From Pseudomonadota bacterium (GTDB lineage: Bacteria; Pseudomonadota; Gammaproteobacteria; Burkholderiales; JABEVD01), in assembly GCA_021806605.1 (NCBI GenBank), contig JAJZQY010000007.1, positions 1 through 63,711 of the forward strand: DNA of 63,711 bases, in the 5' to 3' direction. The translations under genes were made by a program, and so were the position numbers. Positions 25,713-35,501 of the stretch are shown here, in pieces. The notes beneath the pieces are model-generated. The model saw only the letters and a program-made list of their open reading frames with translations. It searched no databases and was not told the origin of the DNA. Positions within the stretch are counted from its first letter, which is position 1. Every line of letters begins with the position of its first letter.

Positions 25713-28700
25713 ATGTCAGATCCTCGTTTCGTCCACCTCAGGCTGCACAGCGAATACTCCGTGTCGGACAGCATCGTCAGGCTGGACGATGCGCTGGAAG
25801 CCGCCCGGCAGGACGCCATGCCCGCGCTCGCGCTCACCGATCTGTCCAATGTGTTTGGCCTCGTGAAATTCTATCTTGCGGCGCGGCAGAAGGGCGTGAA
25901 GCCGATTGCGGGCTGCGATGTCTGGCTGGAAAATGGCTATCGCATGCTCCTGCTTTGCCAGTCCAGGACGGGTTACCTGAAACTTTGCGAAATACTGTCT
26001 CTCGCATACAGGAAGAACCAGAACCGGGGAAGGGCGGAGGTCAGGGCGCAATGGTTCGAGGAAATCGGCAGCGAAGGACTGATCGCCCTGTCAGGCGCGC
26101 ACCTCGGGGAAATCGGCCAGCTTCTGCTGCAGGGCGGCGATGCCGTCGATGCCGCAAAAAAATGGAGTTCGCTTTTTCCGGGGCGCTTCTACGTCGAGCT
26201 GCAGAGAGTCGATCAGCAGAGCGAGCTTTGCGTCCAGCATTCGATCAGGCTGGCTTCTATGCTGGGACTTCCCGTCGTCGCGACCCACCCCGTTCAGTTC
26301 ATGCGTCGCGAGGATTACAAGGCGCATGAAGCCAGGGTTTGCATCGCGGAAGGGTCGATACTGGGAGATCCGCGCAGGACCAGGCACTTCAGCGAAGAGC
26401 AGTATTTCAAGACCCAGGAGGAAATGGCCGGGCTGTATTCCGATATTCCGGAGGCACTCGAGAACGGCGTCGAAATCGCGAAGCGCTGCAATCTGACCCT
26501 CGAAATAGGCAACAACAAGCTTCCAGCGTTTCCCACGCCGGAAGGGCAGGGGCTTGACGAATATCTGCATGGACAGGCCGTCTCCGGCCTATCGAAGCGC
26601 ATGGCGATGCTCTATCCTGATCCGGAAGAGCGCGGGAAGCAGCATCCGGAGTACATGGAGCGGCTGGAATTCGAGGTCGCCATGATCATCAGGATGGGAT
26701 TTCCCGGCTATTTTCTGATCGTCGCCGATTTCATCAACTGGGCGAAAGAAAACGGCGTGCCGGTGGGTCCGGGAAGGGGCTCGGGAGCGGGCTCTCTCGT
26801 CGCCTATTGCCTCGGCATCACCGATCTCGATCCGCTCAGATACGATCTGCTGTTCGAGCGATTCCTGAACCCGGAGCGCGTTTCCATGCCCGACTTCGAC
26901 ATCGATTTCTGCCAAGACGGGCGGGAGCGCGTGATCGAATACGTCAGGCAGAAATACGGCGAGGAAAGCGTCTCGCAGATCGCGACTTTCGGCACCATGG
27001 CGGCGAAAGCCGTGGTGAGGGACGTGGGGCGCGTGCTCGATCTTCCCTACGGCTTCGTCGATTCGCTGGCGAAACTGATTCCTTTCGAGATCGGCATGAC
27101 GCTCAAAAAGGCTCGCGAGCAGGAGCCAGAAATCAACCTGAGGGCCGAGCAGGAAGAGGAGGTTTCCGAGCTTCTGGAACTTGCAACAGCGCTGGAAGGC
27201 CTGACCCGCAATGTCGGGATGCATGCGGGAGGAGTGCTGATCGCACCCGGCAGGCTGACGGATTTCTGTCCCGTCTATTGCACGGAAGGGAGCGAAGCGG
27301 TAGTCAGCCAGTTCGACAAGGACGATGTCGAGAAGGTGGGACTCGTCAAGTTCGACTTCCTGGGCCTGAGAACCCTGACCATCCTGGACTGGGCTGTGAG
27401 ATATCTCAGGATGCTCGACGGGAATGAAGCTGCCTTTTCCATCGAGGCCATTCCGCTCGACGACCCTGCCACGTATAAGCTGCTGAAAGCCTGCGACACG
27501 ACGGCTGTTTTTCAGCTCGAATCGAGGGGCATGAAGGATCTCGTGAGGCGTTTGCAGCCGGACTGCTTCGAGGACATCATCGCGCTGGTGGCGCTGTTCA
27601 GGCCGGGGCCGCTGCAGTCCGGCATGGTCGACGACTTCATCAATCGCAAGCACGGCAGGGCCAAGGTGGATTATTTCCATCCGGACCTCGAAGGGGTGCT
27701 GAAACCGACTTATGGCGTGATCGTTTATCAGGAACAGGTGATGCAGATCGCCCAGGTCCTGGGCGGCTATTCCCTGGGCGCAGCAGATCTTCTGCGGCGC
27801 GCGATGGGCAAGAAGAAACCCGAAGAAATGGCGAAGCATCGCAGCATCTTCGTCGGGGGAGCGCTCGAGCGCGGCGTGCCGGAATGGCAGGCGCAGCAGC
27901 TTTTCGATCTCATGGAAAAGTTCGCAGAATACGGCTTCAACAAGTCGCATTCGGCGGCCTATGCGCTGGTCGCCTATCAGACCGCCTATCTCAAGGCGCA
28001 TTATCCCGCTGCATTCATGGCCGCCACGCTTTCGGCCGACATGGACGACACCGACAAGGTGCACAATTTCCACGACGACTGCCTGGCGAACGGCCTCGAA
28101 ATGCTTCCCCCCGACATCAACAGGAGCGACTACCGCTTCTTTCCGGTGGATTTGAAGCGGATACGCTATGGCCTCGGAGCGGTGAAGGGGACGGGAGAGG
28201 CCGCGATTCTTGCCATCCTGGAAGCGCGCAAGGAAGGGGAGTTCAGGGACATTTTCGATTTTTGCAAGCGGGTGGACAGAAGGACGGTGAACCGTCGCGT
28301 GATCGAGTCGCTGGTACGGGCGGGCGCATTCGATGGCCTCAATCCGAACCGGAAGAGCCTGCTCGCGTCGGTCGGTCTGGCGATGGAAGGCGCCGAGCAA
28401 TCGAGCCGGGCTGCCAACCAGCATTCCCTTTTCGACGATGCGGAAGAAGAACTCGGCCATGTCGAAATCCCGGATTTCAGCATGAAGGAGCGGCTGAGGG
28501 AAGAAAAGGCCAGCCTCGGCTTTTATTTCAGCGGACATCCTTTCGATTCGGATCTCGAAGAGGTTTCGCATTTCTGCAAGATGCGCCTCAACCAGTTGAA
28601 TGTCGCGAAGGGGCCTGCAAAACCGGTGCTGCTGGCGGGGATCGTGCTGAACGCGAGAATCCAGCAAACGAAACGGGGCAGAATGGCGATAGTGACGCTT

Positions 28701-29099
28701 GACGACGGCAGCGCGCAGGTCGAGGTTTCCGTCTTTTCCGAATTATTCGAGGCGAGAAGGGATATGATCAAGGAGGATCGTATCCTGATCGTCGAAGGCA
28801 AGGCGAGCTTCGACGATTATTCGGGCGGGATCCGGGTCACCGCTGAAAATCTTTACGACATCGCCGGAGCCCGCTCGCGATATGCGAAAGCGCTGGAATT
28901 TCATTGCGACTCGGGATCGAACGTTGCGAGGCTGATGGATCTGATTTCCCCCTTCAGGGGCGAAGGCTGTCCCGCGCGAATCATTTACAGCAACGGAAGC
29001 GCGAGCTGCGAAGTCGAGCTCTGGCAGGTCAGGCCGGAGGATGCGCTGCTGGAGTCGCTCAAAAGCCATTTCGATAAAGTGAGGCTGGTTTATTCATGA
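25713..29099 (+). CDS. dnaE: DNA polymerase III alpha subunit DnaE
   Basis: DnaE is the replicative polymerase of the holoenzyme. The 1128-residue product starts MSDPRFVHLRLHSEYSVSD, the N-terminal PHP domain exactly as in E. coli (residue 1 fixed). The polymerase catalytic aspartates lie in PDFDIDF (Asp396 and Asp398 plus a third further on), preceded by GPGRGSGAGSLVAYCLGITDLDP, cut here within the palm. A helix-hairpin-helix, OB-fold (LLAGIVLNARIQQTKRG) and C-terminal tau-binding region follow. Length is normal. The end overlaps the cupin gene by 4 nt. Confidence 0.97.
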   Translation: MSDPRFVHLRLHSEYSVSDSIVRLDDALEAARQDAMPALALTDLSNVFGLVKFYLAARQKGVKPIAGCDVWLENGYRMLLLCQSRTGYLKLCEILSLAYRKNQNRGRAEVRAQWFEEIGSEGLIALSGAHLGEIGQLLLQGGDAVDAAKKWSSLFPGRFYVELQRVDQQSELCVQHSIRLASMLGLPVVATHPVQFMRREDYKAHEARVCIAEGSILGDPRRTRHFSEEQYFKTQEEMAGLYSDIPEALENGVEIAKRCNLTLEIGNNKLPAFPTPEGQGLDEYLHGQAVSGLSKRMAMLYPDPEERGKQHPEYMERLEFEVAMIIRMGFPGYFLIVADFINWAKENGVPVGPGRGSGAGSLVAYCLGITDLDPLRYDLLFERFLNPERVSMPDFDIDFCQDGRERVIEYVRQKYGEESVSQIATFGTMAAKAVVRDVGRVLDLPYGFVDSLAKLIPFEIGMTLKKAREQEPEINLRAEQEEEVSELLELATALEGLTRNVGMHAGGVLIAPGRLTDFCPVYCTEGSEAVVSQFDKDDVEKVGLVKFDFLGLRTLTILDWAVRYLRMLDGNEAAFSIEAIPLDDPATYKLLKACDTTAVFQLESRGMKDLVRRLQPDCFEDIIALVALFRPGPLQSGMVDDFINRKHGRAKVDYFHPDLEGVLKPTYGVIVYQEQVMQIAQVLGGYSLGAADLLRRAMGKKKPEEMAKHRSIFVGGALERGVPEWQAQQLFDLMEKFAEYGFNKSHSAAYALVAYQTAYLKAHYPAAFMAATLSADMDDTDKVHNFHDDCLANGLEMLPPDINRSDYRFFPVDLKRIRYGLGAVKGTGEAAILAILEARKEGEFRDIFDFCKRVDRRTVNRRVIESLVRAGAFDGLNPNRKSLLASVGLAMEGAEQSSRAANQHSLFDDAEEELGHVEIPDFSMKERLREEKASLGFYFSGHPFDSDLEEVSHFCKMRLNQLNVAKGPAKPVLLAGIVLNARIQQTKRGRMAIVTLDDGSAQVEVSVFSELFEARRDMIKEDRILIVEGKASFDDYSGGIRVTAENLYDIAGARSRYAKALEFHCDSGSNVARLMDLISPFRGEGCPARIIYSNGSASCEVELWQVRPEDALLESLKSHFDKVRLVYS

Positions 29100-29563
29100 T
29101 CATAGACACCGACATGCTCGATTCCCTGAGCCTTTCCGCTGCCGCGTCAGCGAGGAGAAGGAAGAACCTGAATTTTCATGCGGGCGAGCTTGCGCCATGC
29201 AACCGGCTTCTGAATGCGATCGAACCGGACTCCTATGTCCAGCCGCATTGCCACCTCGATCCCGCGAAGGACGAAACGATGATTCTCCTCAGGGGCAGGC
29301 TGGGCGTGCTTTATTTTTCGGAAAGCGGGGAAATCCTCATGAAAGCCGTACTGGATCCTGCATGCGGTGCTTATGGGGTCGACATCCCCCATGGCACGAT
29401 GCATGCCGTGGTTTCCCTGCAGCCCGGCACGGTTTTCTTCGAGGCGAAGGCGGGGCCCTACGTCCCCGTTGCGGATGCCGAGCGTGCGCCATGGGCTCCC
29501 CGGGAAGGCGCCCCCGATGCTTTCGTCTATCTGGAATCGCTGAAGCAGGCATTCGAAATCTAG
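29096..29563 (+). CDS. WbuC-family cupin-fold metalloprotein
   Basis: The 155-residue product has the WbuC-family core NRLLNAIEPDSYVQPHCH, then DETMILLRGRLGVLYFSESG and GTMHAVVSLQPGTVFFEAKAGP, with His residues in a cupin metal site. The family is often found in O-antigen clusters but its reaction is unknown. The ATG overlaps the dnaE stop (ATGA), so it is co-expressed with the polymerase; no functional link is evident. Confidence 0.82.
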   Translation: MIIDTDMLDSLSLSAAASARRRKNLNFHAGELAPCNRLLNAIEPDSYVQPHCHLDPAKDETMILLRGRLGVLYFSESGEILMKAVLDPACGAYGVDIPHGTMHAVVSLQPGTVFFEAKAGPYVPVADAERAPWAPREGAPDAFVYLESLKQAFEI

Positions 29564-29583
29564 GGCGGGAAGCTCGGGTTTGC

Positions 29584-29612
29584 TTGCGTCATGCCTATCC
29601 GATGCGTAGTAT
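29584..29612 (+). promoter_or_regulatory. Predicted sigma-70 promoter before a short leader ORF
   Basis: TTGCGT (29584-29589) and TAGTAT (29607-29612) are 17 nt apart. The -10 ends 6 nt before an ATG at 29619 that opens a 15-codon reading frame just upstream of the GGDEF-EAL gene. Confidence 0.5.
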
Positions 29613-29618
29613 GCATTT

Positions 29619-29666
29619 ATGAATCGTATCGGCATCACCGGATTCCGCTGCGTTGCTGCGGCCTGA
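29619..29666 (+). CDS. Possible 15-residue leader peptide (upstream ORF)
   Basis: ATG at 29619 begins MNRIGITGFRCVAAA followed by TGA at 29664-29666. It would be read from the very 5' end of the transcript predicted from the TTGCGT-17-TAGTAT promoter. Its stop is 4 nt before the ATG of the large GGDEF-EAL gene, which itself has no ribosome-binding site, so translational coupling is plausible. There is no proof that it is translated; it may also be chance. Confidence 0.3.
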   Translation: MNRIGITGFRCVAAA

Positions 29667-29670
29667 TCTT

Positions 29671-32600
29671 ATGAACGGAGCTATCGACCTGAAATACAGG
29701 GAGTTTCTTGAGGAAGCTCCCGACGCTTTCTTTGCCCACGATATGGAAGGCAGGATCAGCGACGTCAACCGCAAGGCCTGTGAAAGTCTCGGCTATTCCC
29801 GCGAGGAATTGCTGAGCATGACGGTCATGGACATCGAGCAGGATTTCGACATGGCCGCCGCGAGGGCGTTCTGGGAGAGCGCCCGACCCGGGGAAACCAT
29901 GGCGTTTTCTGGGCATCACCGGCACCGGGACGGAACGGTTTTTCCGGTGGAAATCCACCTCAGCGTATCCCTCGTCGGCGGCAGAAAGACCCTGCTGGCG
30001 CTGGCCCACGACATTACCGCACGCAAAAAGGCCGAGGGCCGTCAGGACAGGCTGACGAAGCTCTACAAGGCGCTCAGCGAAGTCAATCAGTCCATCGTGC
30101 GCATGGAGACGGAATCCGATCTGTTTCCCCTGGTTTGCAGGATGGCGGTCGATTTCGGCGGACTGAAGCTGGCCACGATCGGGCAGCTCAACGAAGCGAC
30201 GGGCCTGATCGAATCCGTGGTGACCTACGGGAGCGGGGCCGATTATCTGAAGGGCATTGCCATTTCGGCGAGCGAATCGCTGCCGGAGGGGCAGGGTCCC
30301 GCCGGGGTCGCATTCCGCGAAAATCGCATCGTGATCGTCAATGATTATCTGGGGAGCCCAATCACTCAGCCCTGGCACAGGCAGGCTCGCCGTTTCGGAT
30401 GGCAAAGCAGCGGCACTTTCCCGATTCGGCGGGGAGGCAAGCCTTTCGCCTTGCTGGGCGTTTACCATGATGTCCAGGAGGCTTTCGACGACGAAATCAT
30501 CGCGCTGCTGGACGAAATGACGCGGGACATTTCGTTCGCGCTGGACAATTTCGACCGCGAAAGGGAGCGCACATCGGCCATGGCCATGCGTTCGGAAAGC
30601 GAGCGCCATTTCCGCGCCTATTTCGAGCGTGCCATGGTCGGCATGGCCGCCACCAGCCCGGACATGCGGTGGCTGGAGATCAACGATGCAATGTGCGAAA
30701 TCCTGGGATATTCCTGCGACGAACTGTTACGCATGACCTGGGCCGAGGTGACTCACCCGGATGATCTGCCTGCCAATCTGGCCAAGTTCGATCTGCTGCT
30801 GAAAGGCAAGTTCGAGGGAGACGGCTACGTCCTGGAGAACCGCTTTGTTCGGAAGGATGGCAGCATAGTCTATGCTCGCCGCGCGGTACGCGCTTTGCGC
30901 AGGGCGGATGGCAGCGTCGACTACGTCGTTGCGATAGTGGAAGACATCACCGAGCGGGTGCTTGCCGAAGAAGCGGTGCGCAGGAGCGAGGAGAAATTTT
31001 CGACCATCTTCCGCAATTCCCCCAATCCCACATCGATCACCACTCTGAAGGACGGCACAATCATCGAGGTCAACGAGGCCTGGAGCCGCATTACAGGATA
31101 CTCGGCGCAGGAAGCCATCGGCAGGACAGCGCTCGAACTCGGCATATGGGAGCGGCCCGATGACAGGCGTGCCGTCGTCGAAGCGCTGAAGAAATCGGGA
31201 CGCATCAGCGCAATGGAATTCGTGTTCAAGAGTCGTGCCGGGGACGAGATTTTCTGCCTGATTTCCGCCGAGCGGGTCGACATGCAGGGCGAAGAATGCA
31301 TGATCTTCATCGCCCAGGACATCCGCGAACTCAGGCAGGCGATGGAAACCATTCGGGAGCAGAACAATTTCCTGAATGCCATTTTCGAAAGCGAGCCGCA
31401 TTGCGTGAAGGTGGTTTCGCCTGAAGGCAAGCTGATCCAGATGAACAGGGCGGGGCTTGCCATGCTCGAGGTCGGTAGTCTTGAAGAAGCGCAGCGTACC
31501 GAGTTGCAGGAATTCATCCAGCCGAATTACAGAAAGGCCTACCTGGAATTTCATGGAAGAATCTGCAGCGGAAGCAGCGGCATCCTGGAGTTTCCCGTCA
31601 CGGGCAGGAAGGGCGCGCAGCGCTGGCTGGAAACCCATGCAACCCCGCTGCGCAAATTGAACGGTGAGATCATCGGCCTGCTCGGCGTGACGCGCGATAT
31701 CACAGAGAAAAAGCGCACGGATGCGCTGATCTGGAAGCAGGCCAATTTCGATTTGCTGACCGATCTGCCGAACCGGCATATGTTCTACGACAGGCTGGAA
31801 CAGGAGATCAGGAAAGCGGAGGCCCTTGCGCTGCTCTTCATCGATCTCGACCAGTTCAAGGAAGTCAACGATACGCTGGGCCACCAGGCAGGAGATGCGC
31901 TTTTGGTGGAGGCGGCAAAACGGATATCCGCCTGCATCGGCGAATCCGATATCCTGGCCCGGCTGGGCGGGGACGAATTTGCCATCCTCTCCGGGATGCA
32001 CGAGACGATGCACATAGAGAATGTCTCGCAGCGCATACTGGATGCGCTTTCCGAGCCCTTCGCCATGGAAGGGAAGCCGGGCAGGATCTATGTTTCGGCG
32101 AGCATCGGCATCACGCTTTATCCCGAAGATGCCATGGATGCCGATCAGCTGCTCAAGAACGCGGATCAGGCGCTTTATGAGGCGAAGAATGCGGGGAGGA
32201 ACCGCTTCAGCTACTTCACCCAATCGCTGCAGGAAAAAGCCCAGGCCAGGCTCAGGCTGCTCAACGACTTGAGGGGGGCGCTTGTCGCAAACCAGTTCCT
32301 GCTCCATTTCCAGCCCATCATGGATCTTTCCTCGAATCGCATCGTCAAGGCGGAAGCCCTGCTGCGCTGGAAGCATCCGGAGCGGGGGATGGTGAGCCCG
32401 ATGGAGTTCATTCCGCTCGCAGAGGAGACGGGGCTGATCCTGCAAATAGGAGATTGGGTTTTCAGGGAAGCCGCGAAATGGGCGAGCATGTGGGTCAGGC
32501 AGCATCCCGATCTGGTGATCGGCGTGAATATGTCTCCGCTGCAGTTCAGAAATGATGGCGCAAACATCGGTGAATGGCTCGGCTATCTGCGGAGTTTGGG

Positions 32601-33024
32601 CCTGCACGGGAAGAATCTGGTGGTCGAGATTACCGAGAGCCTGCTTCTCGATGCCGATTCAGAGGTCAAGGACAAGCTGATCGAGTTTCAGGATGCCGGC
32701 ATCCGGGTGGCGATAGACGATTTCGGGACAGGCTATTCGGCGCTTTCCTACCTGAAGAAATTCCGCATCGATTATCTGAAGATAGATCGCGCATTCATCA
32801 GCAACCTGGCGCGCGATTCGAGCGACATGGCCCTGTCCGAGGCGATTATCGTGATGGCGCACAAGCTCGGCCTCGAAGTCATCGCCGAGGGAGTGGAAAC
32901 AGCAAAGCAGCGCGATCTGCTTCTTCAGGCAGGCTGCGATTATGCCCAGGGCTATCTGTTCTCCAGGCCGATTCCTCCGGAGGAATTCGAGGCCCGCCTG
33001 AATGACGCCGTCGGCGTTTCCTAG
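29671..33024 (+). CDS. PAS-GAF-PAS-PAS-PAS-GGDEF-EAL signalling protein
   Basis: The product of about 1117 residues is cytoplasmic, with no membrane segment. In order: a PAS domain (about 5-120), GAF (about 145-295), three PAS domains (about 310-430, 440-560, 565-690), GGDEF (about 695-860) and EAL (about 870-1110). The cyclase motif GGDEF (766-770) and the phosphodiesterase motif EAL (895-897), DDFGTGYS and EVIAEGVET are intact, so both c-di-GMP synthesis and breakdown are possible. The inhibitory RxxD site before GGDEF is changed to GESD. ATG 29671 is used; TTG 29653 in the same frame would add 6 residues. The 3' end overlaps the convergent permease gene by 4 nt. Confidence 0.88.
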   Translation: MNGAIDLKYREFLEEAPDAFFAHDMEGRISDVNRKACESLGYSREELLSMTVMDIEQDFDMAAARAFWESARPGETMAFSGHHRHRDGTVFPVEIHLSVSLVGGRKTLLALAHDITARKKAEGRQDRLTKLYKALSEVNQSIVRMETESDLFPLVCRMAVDFGGLKLATIGQLNEATGLIESVVTYGSGADYLKGIAISASESLPEGQGPAGVAFRENRIVIVNDYLGSPITQPWHRQARRFGWQSSGTFPIRRGGKPFALLGVYHDVQEAFDDEIIALLDEMTRDISFALDNFDRERERTSAMAMRSESERHFRAYFERAMVGMAATSPDMRWLEINDAMCEILGYSCDELLRMTWAEVTHPDDLPANLAKFDLLLKGKFEGDGYVLENRFVRKDGSIVYARRAVRALRRADGSVDYVVAIVEDITERVLAEEAVRRSEEKFSTIFRNSPNPTSITTLKDGTIIEVNEAWSRITGYSAQEAIGRTALELGIWERPDDRRAVVEALKKSGRISAMEFVFKSRAGDEIFCLISAERVDMQGEECMIFIAQDIRELRQAMETIREQNNFLNAIFESEPHCVKVVSPEGKLIQMNRAGLAMLEVGSLEEAQRTELQEFIQPNYRKAYLEFHGRICSGSSGILEFPVTGRKGAQRWLETHATPLRKLNGEIIGLLGVTRDITEKKRTDALIWKQANFDLLTDLPNRHMFYDRLEQEIRKAEALALLFIDLDQFKEVNDTLGHQAGDALLVEAAKRISACIGESDILARLGGDEFAILSGMHETMHIENVSQRILDALSEPFAMEGKPGRIYVSASIGITLYPEDAMDADQLLKNADQALYEAKNAGRNRFSYFTQSLQEKAQARLRLLNDLRGALVANQFLLHFQPIMDLSSNRIVKAEALLRWKHPERGMVSPMEFIPLAEETGLILQIGDWVFREAAKWASMWVRQHPDLVIGVNMSPLQFRNDGANIGEWLGYLRSLGLHGKNLVVEITESLLLDADSEVKDKLIEFQDAGIRVAIDDFGTGYSALSYLKKFRIDYLKIDRAFISNLARDSSDMALSEAIIVMAHKLGLEVIAEGVETAKQRDLLLQAGCDYAQGYLFSRPIPPEEFEARLNDAVGVS

Positions 33025-34052
33025 AACAGGGCCATCGCGAAGATTCCCGCCGCAATCCCCGAAAGTACGACGCTTGAAGCGATCACGAGCCTGGTGCGCA
33101 GGCTGAAAACCCGGCCCAGCATGGCAAGCGAGGGCAGGCTGACGGCGGGCAGCGTCATGACGAGCGCCCCTGCAGGGCCCGCGCCCAGTCCCAGCGCTAG
33201 CATCGCCTGCACGATGGGCACTTCTCCTGCCGTGGGGATGACGAACAGGGTGCCGGCAAGCGCCATGGCGACGATCCACAACAAGCCGTCATGCGCGCCG
33301 AGCACCGGGAAAAGCCAGGCGCGGGCTGCGCCGAGGAGCAGCACGAGCACGAAATATTCCGGCACGAGGCCGATGGCGAGGGTGGCAAATTCTTTGATCC
33401 AGCGCGAGAGGAATCCCCCTTCCTGGGTTTCAGGCAGGAAATCCGCTTCGACTGCAGAGGGTTCTGCGCCATAACGCTCGGCGATATGGGCGATTCCGAC
33501 TACCATCGCCAGGCCGAATGCCAGCCTGAAGAGGGACCAGCCCCAGCCCAGCACGAACCCCATGAATATCAGGGTGGCCGGATTCAGCACCGGGTTGGAA
33601 AGCCACCACGCCACCACGCTTCCGACCGATGCCCGGCTTTGGCGCATGCCGACCGCAACGGGCGCCGCGCAGCAGGTGCACATCATGGAAGGCAAGCCGA
33701 ACAGGCCGCCGAGGGCGACATTTTTGAAGCCCATGCGGCCGAGCGCCTGGCCAAGCCATTTTCCGGGCAGCAGCACCTTGATGCCGGAGCCGAGCAAGAG
33801 GCCCAGAACCAGCGCCTGCCAGATCGACTTGATGTAGATCACGGCATAATCGAGAGCCGCGCTCCATGAAGGCGGGGGCACTGCTGCCGCTTTCCCCGAG
33901 AGTATCGAGTCGCCTATGGCATGATGGCTCTGCGCCACGAACGCCTTGGCATAGTAGGGAATCCATTTGACATAGGCGACACCGACGAGGGCGACGAGAG
34001 CGAAGAGCATCGCCTTGGCATAATACGATCTTTCTTCCGATTTGGTCTGCAT
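33021..34052 (-). CDS. Permease of the ArsP/DUF318 (SO_0444-like) family
   Basis: The product of about 343 residues has 8-10 membrane helices in two repeated halves and the motif PSMMCTCCAAPVAVGMRQ in the first half, with SNPVLNPATLIFMG and PTAGEVPIVQAML typical of the family. Some members export organoarsenicals (ArsP) or are linked to copper or arsenic resistance; the CTCC motif suggests thiol-mediated metal or metalloid handling. ATG 34052 has AAAGG 7 nt upstream; ATG 34079 would add 9 residues. It lies downstream of dacB on the same strand. Substrate unknown. Confidence 0.78.
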   Translation of the reverse strand: MQTKSEERSYYAKAMLFALVALVGVAYVKWIPYYAKAFVAQSHHAIGDSILSGKAAAVPPPSWSAALDYAVIYIKSIWQALVLGLLLGSGIKVLLPGKWLGQALGRMGFKNVALGGLFGLPSMMCTCCAAPVAVGMRQSRASVGSVVAWWLSNPVLNPATLIFMGFVLGWGWSLFRLAFGLAMVVGIAHIAERYGAEPSAVEADFLPETQEGGFLSRWIKEFATLAIGLVPEYFVLVLLLGAARAWLFPVLGAHDGLLWIVAMALAGTLFVIPTAGEVPIVQAMLALGLGAGPAGALVMTLPAVSLPSLAMLGRVFSLRTRLVIASSVVLSGIAAGIFAMALF

Positions 34053-34103
34053 GACAACGCCTTTCATTTTTGACGCCATTTTGCCAGCGGAGGAACGTTT
34101 CCG

Positions 34104-35501
34104 CTAGCCGTTCCGCTCTATCCATTCCAGAAGCGCGTCTTCGAAGGGCTTCGCCCTTTTCGCTTCCGGGTCTTCGACGATGCATACCACGACGTACCTT
34201 TTACCGGATTTCGCCTGGACGAGTCCCGCTATCGCCCTGATATTTTCCAATGACCCCGTCTTGATGTAGGCGCGCCCCTTGACCTGCGTTTTCCCGAGCC
34301 GCTTCTTCATGGTGCCGTCGATTCCGGCTATGGGAAGGGATGAAAAGAAGGTCGGCATGAGGGGGCCTGCATAGGCATCCAGCAGCAACTGGCCGAGATG
34401 CATCGGACTGATCGCAGCTTGCCTGGAAAGCCCCGAGCCGTTGTCCAGAATCAGTTCGGGGAAGGAAAGCCCCTTCTCTTCCAGCCAGGTTCTGACCTGG
34501 GAGCGGGCGGATTCTTCCGTGCCGGGAAGGCTTTTCAGCGCTCCCAGGGTGAGGAAGATTTGCCTCGCCATCACGTTGTTGCTGTACTTGTTCATGTCGG
34601 TGACGAGGGAAGACAGCGGAGGAGAGCGGGTTGCGGCGAGCAGCTTTGCATCGGGCGGAACGGCGCCTTCGCGCCAGCCCCCATCGATTTTTCCGCCTGA
34701 TTCGCTCCAGAGCTTGGAGAAGAGTTGGAAGAGATATTCGGAATGATCGTACGCGGCGATTTCGTCTTCCTTCTCTCCGCAAGAGGCCGGGAATTGGCCG
34801 CTATAGGCCAGCTTCGCGCTTTTTCCGTCGCTTTCTACCTGCTCGGCAATTCCGTCTTCCCAGTCGCCGCAAGGGCCTGCCGTGCGCTTCAGATGGTTGG
34901 AAACGGAAAGACTGGAGAAGTCCGGAAGCGCGATCAGCCTGACCGAATTGCCATCCGGAACGAAGCGGATGCTGTTCGCTTCGAAATTGACCAGGAGCGC
35001 ATCGGGAAGCGCATTGTAGGGACGGTAGGGTTTGCCGTCGAATTTTCCGGGATCTCCCGAGACCTGAAAATAGCTCCTGTCGAAAACCAGCCCGCCTTCG
35101 ATCTCCTTCAATCCCATCGCCCTCAAATCGTTGACGAAAAGCCAGAGGCGCCCGATGTCGAGCTTCGGGTCCCCATAGCCTTTCAGGATCAGCGGGCCTT
35201 TCAATCTGCCGTTCTCGATGCTTCCTGGAATGTAAGCCTCCGTTTTCCAGGCATGGGCGGGTCCGAGCAGGGAAAGCGCGGCGTAGGTCGTGACCAGCTT
35301 CATGGTCGAAGCCGGGCTCATCGGCTCTTCAGCATGCCACGAAATCAGGGGCTTCTTCTCCGAAACTTCCCTGACGTAGATCCCGGCATGAGCGGATGAA
35401 ATGCCGGCTTTCGCGAGTGCATTGCCCAGTTCTTCAGGCAGCCCGGATGCGGGGGCAGGAAGGGAGACGATCAGGAGCAGGAAAAAGGCCGGGATTTTCA
35501 T
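34104..35501 (-). CDS. dacB: D-alanyl-D-alanine carboxypeptidase/endopeptidase (PBP4, DacB)
   Basis: DacB is a periplasmic class C low-molecular-weight penicillin-binding protein that trims or opens peptidoglycan crosslinks. The 465-residue product has a signal peptide (about 1-19), the active-site STMK tetrad (Ser65-Lys68), the SxN motif in YSNNVMARQ and the KTG triad in YIKTGSLENI, with the extra domains typical of PBP4 inserted between the first two. The ATG overlaps the bioA stop (ATGA), an operon arrangement without evident functional link. Confidence 0.93.
   Translation of the reverse strand: MKIPAFFLLLIVSLPAPASGLPEELGNALAKAGISSAHAGIYVREVSEKKPLISWHAEEPMSPASTMKLVTTYAALSLLGPAHAWKTEAYIPGSIENGRLKGPLILKGYGDPKLDIGRLWLFVNDLRAMGLKEIEGGLVFDRSYFQVSGDPGKFDGKPYRPYNALPDALLVNFEANSIRFVPDGNSVRLIALPDFSSLSVSNHLKRTAGPCGDWEDGIAEQVESDGKSAKLAYSGQFPASCGEKEDEIAAYDHSEYLFQLFSKLWSESGGKIDGGWREGAVPPDAKLLAATRSPPLSSLVTDMNKYSNNVMARQIFLTLGALKSLPGTEESARSQVRTWLEEKGLSFPELILDNGSGLSRQAAISPMHLGQLLLDAYAGPLMPTFFSSLPIAGIDGTMKKRLGKTQVKGRAYIKTGSLENIRAIAGLVQAKSGKRYVVVCIVEDPEAKRAKPFEDALLEWIERNG

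Noticed and set aside
26589-28667. Minus-strand open frame of 692 codons inside dnaE
   Set aside because: dnaE is certain on the plus strand; the antisense frame has no recognisable domain or start signal.
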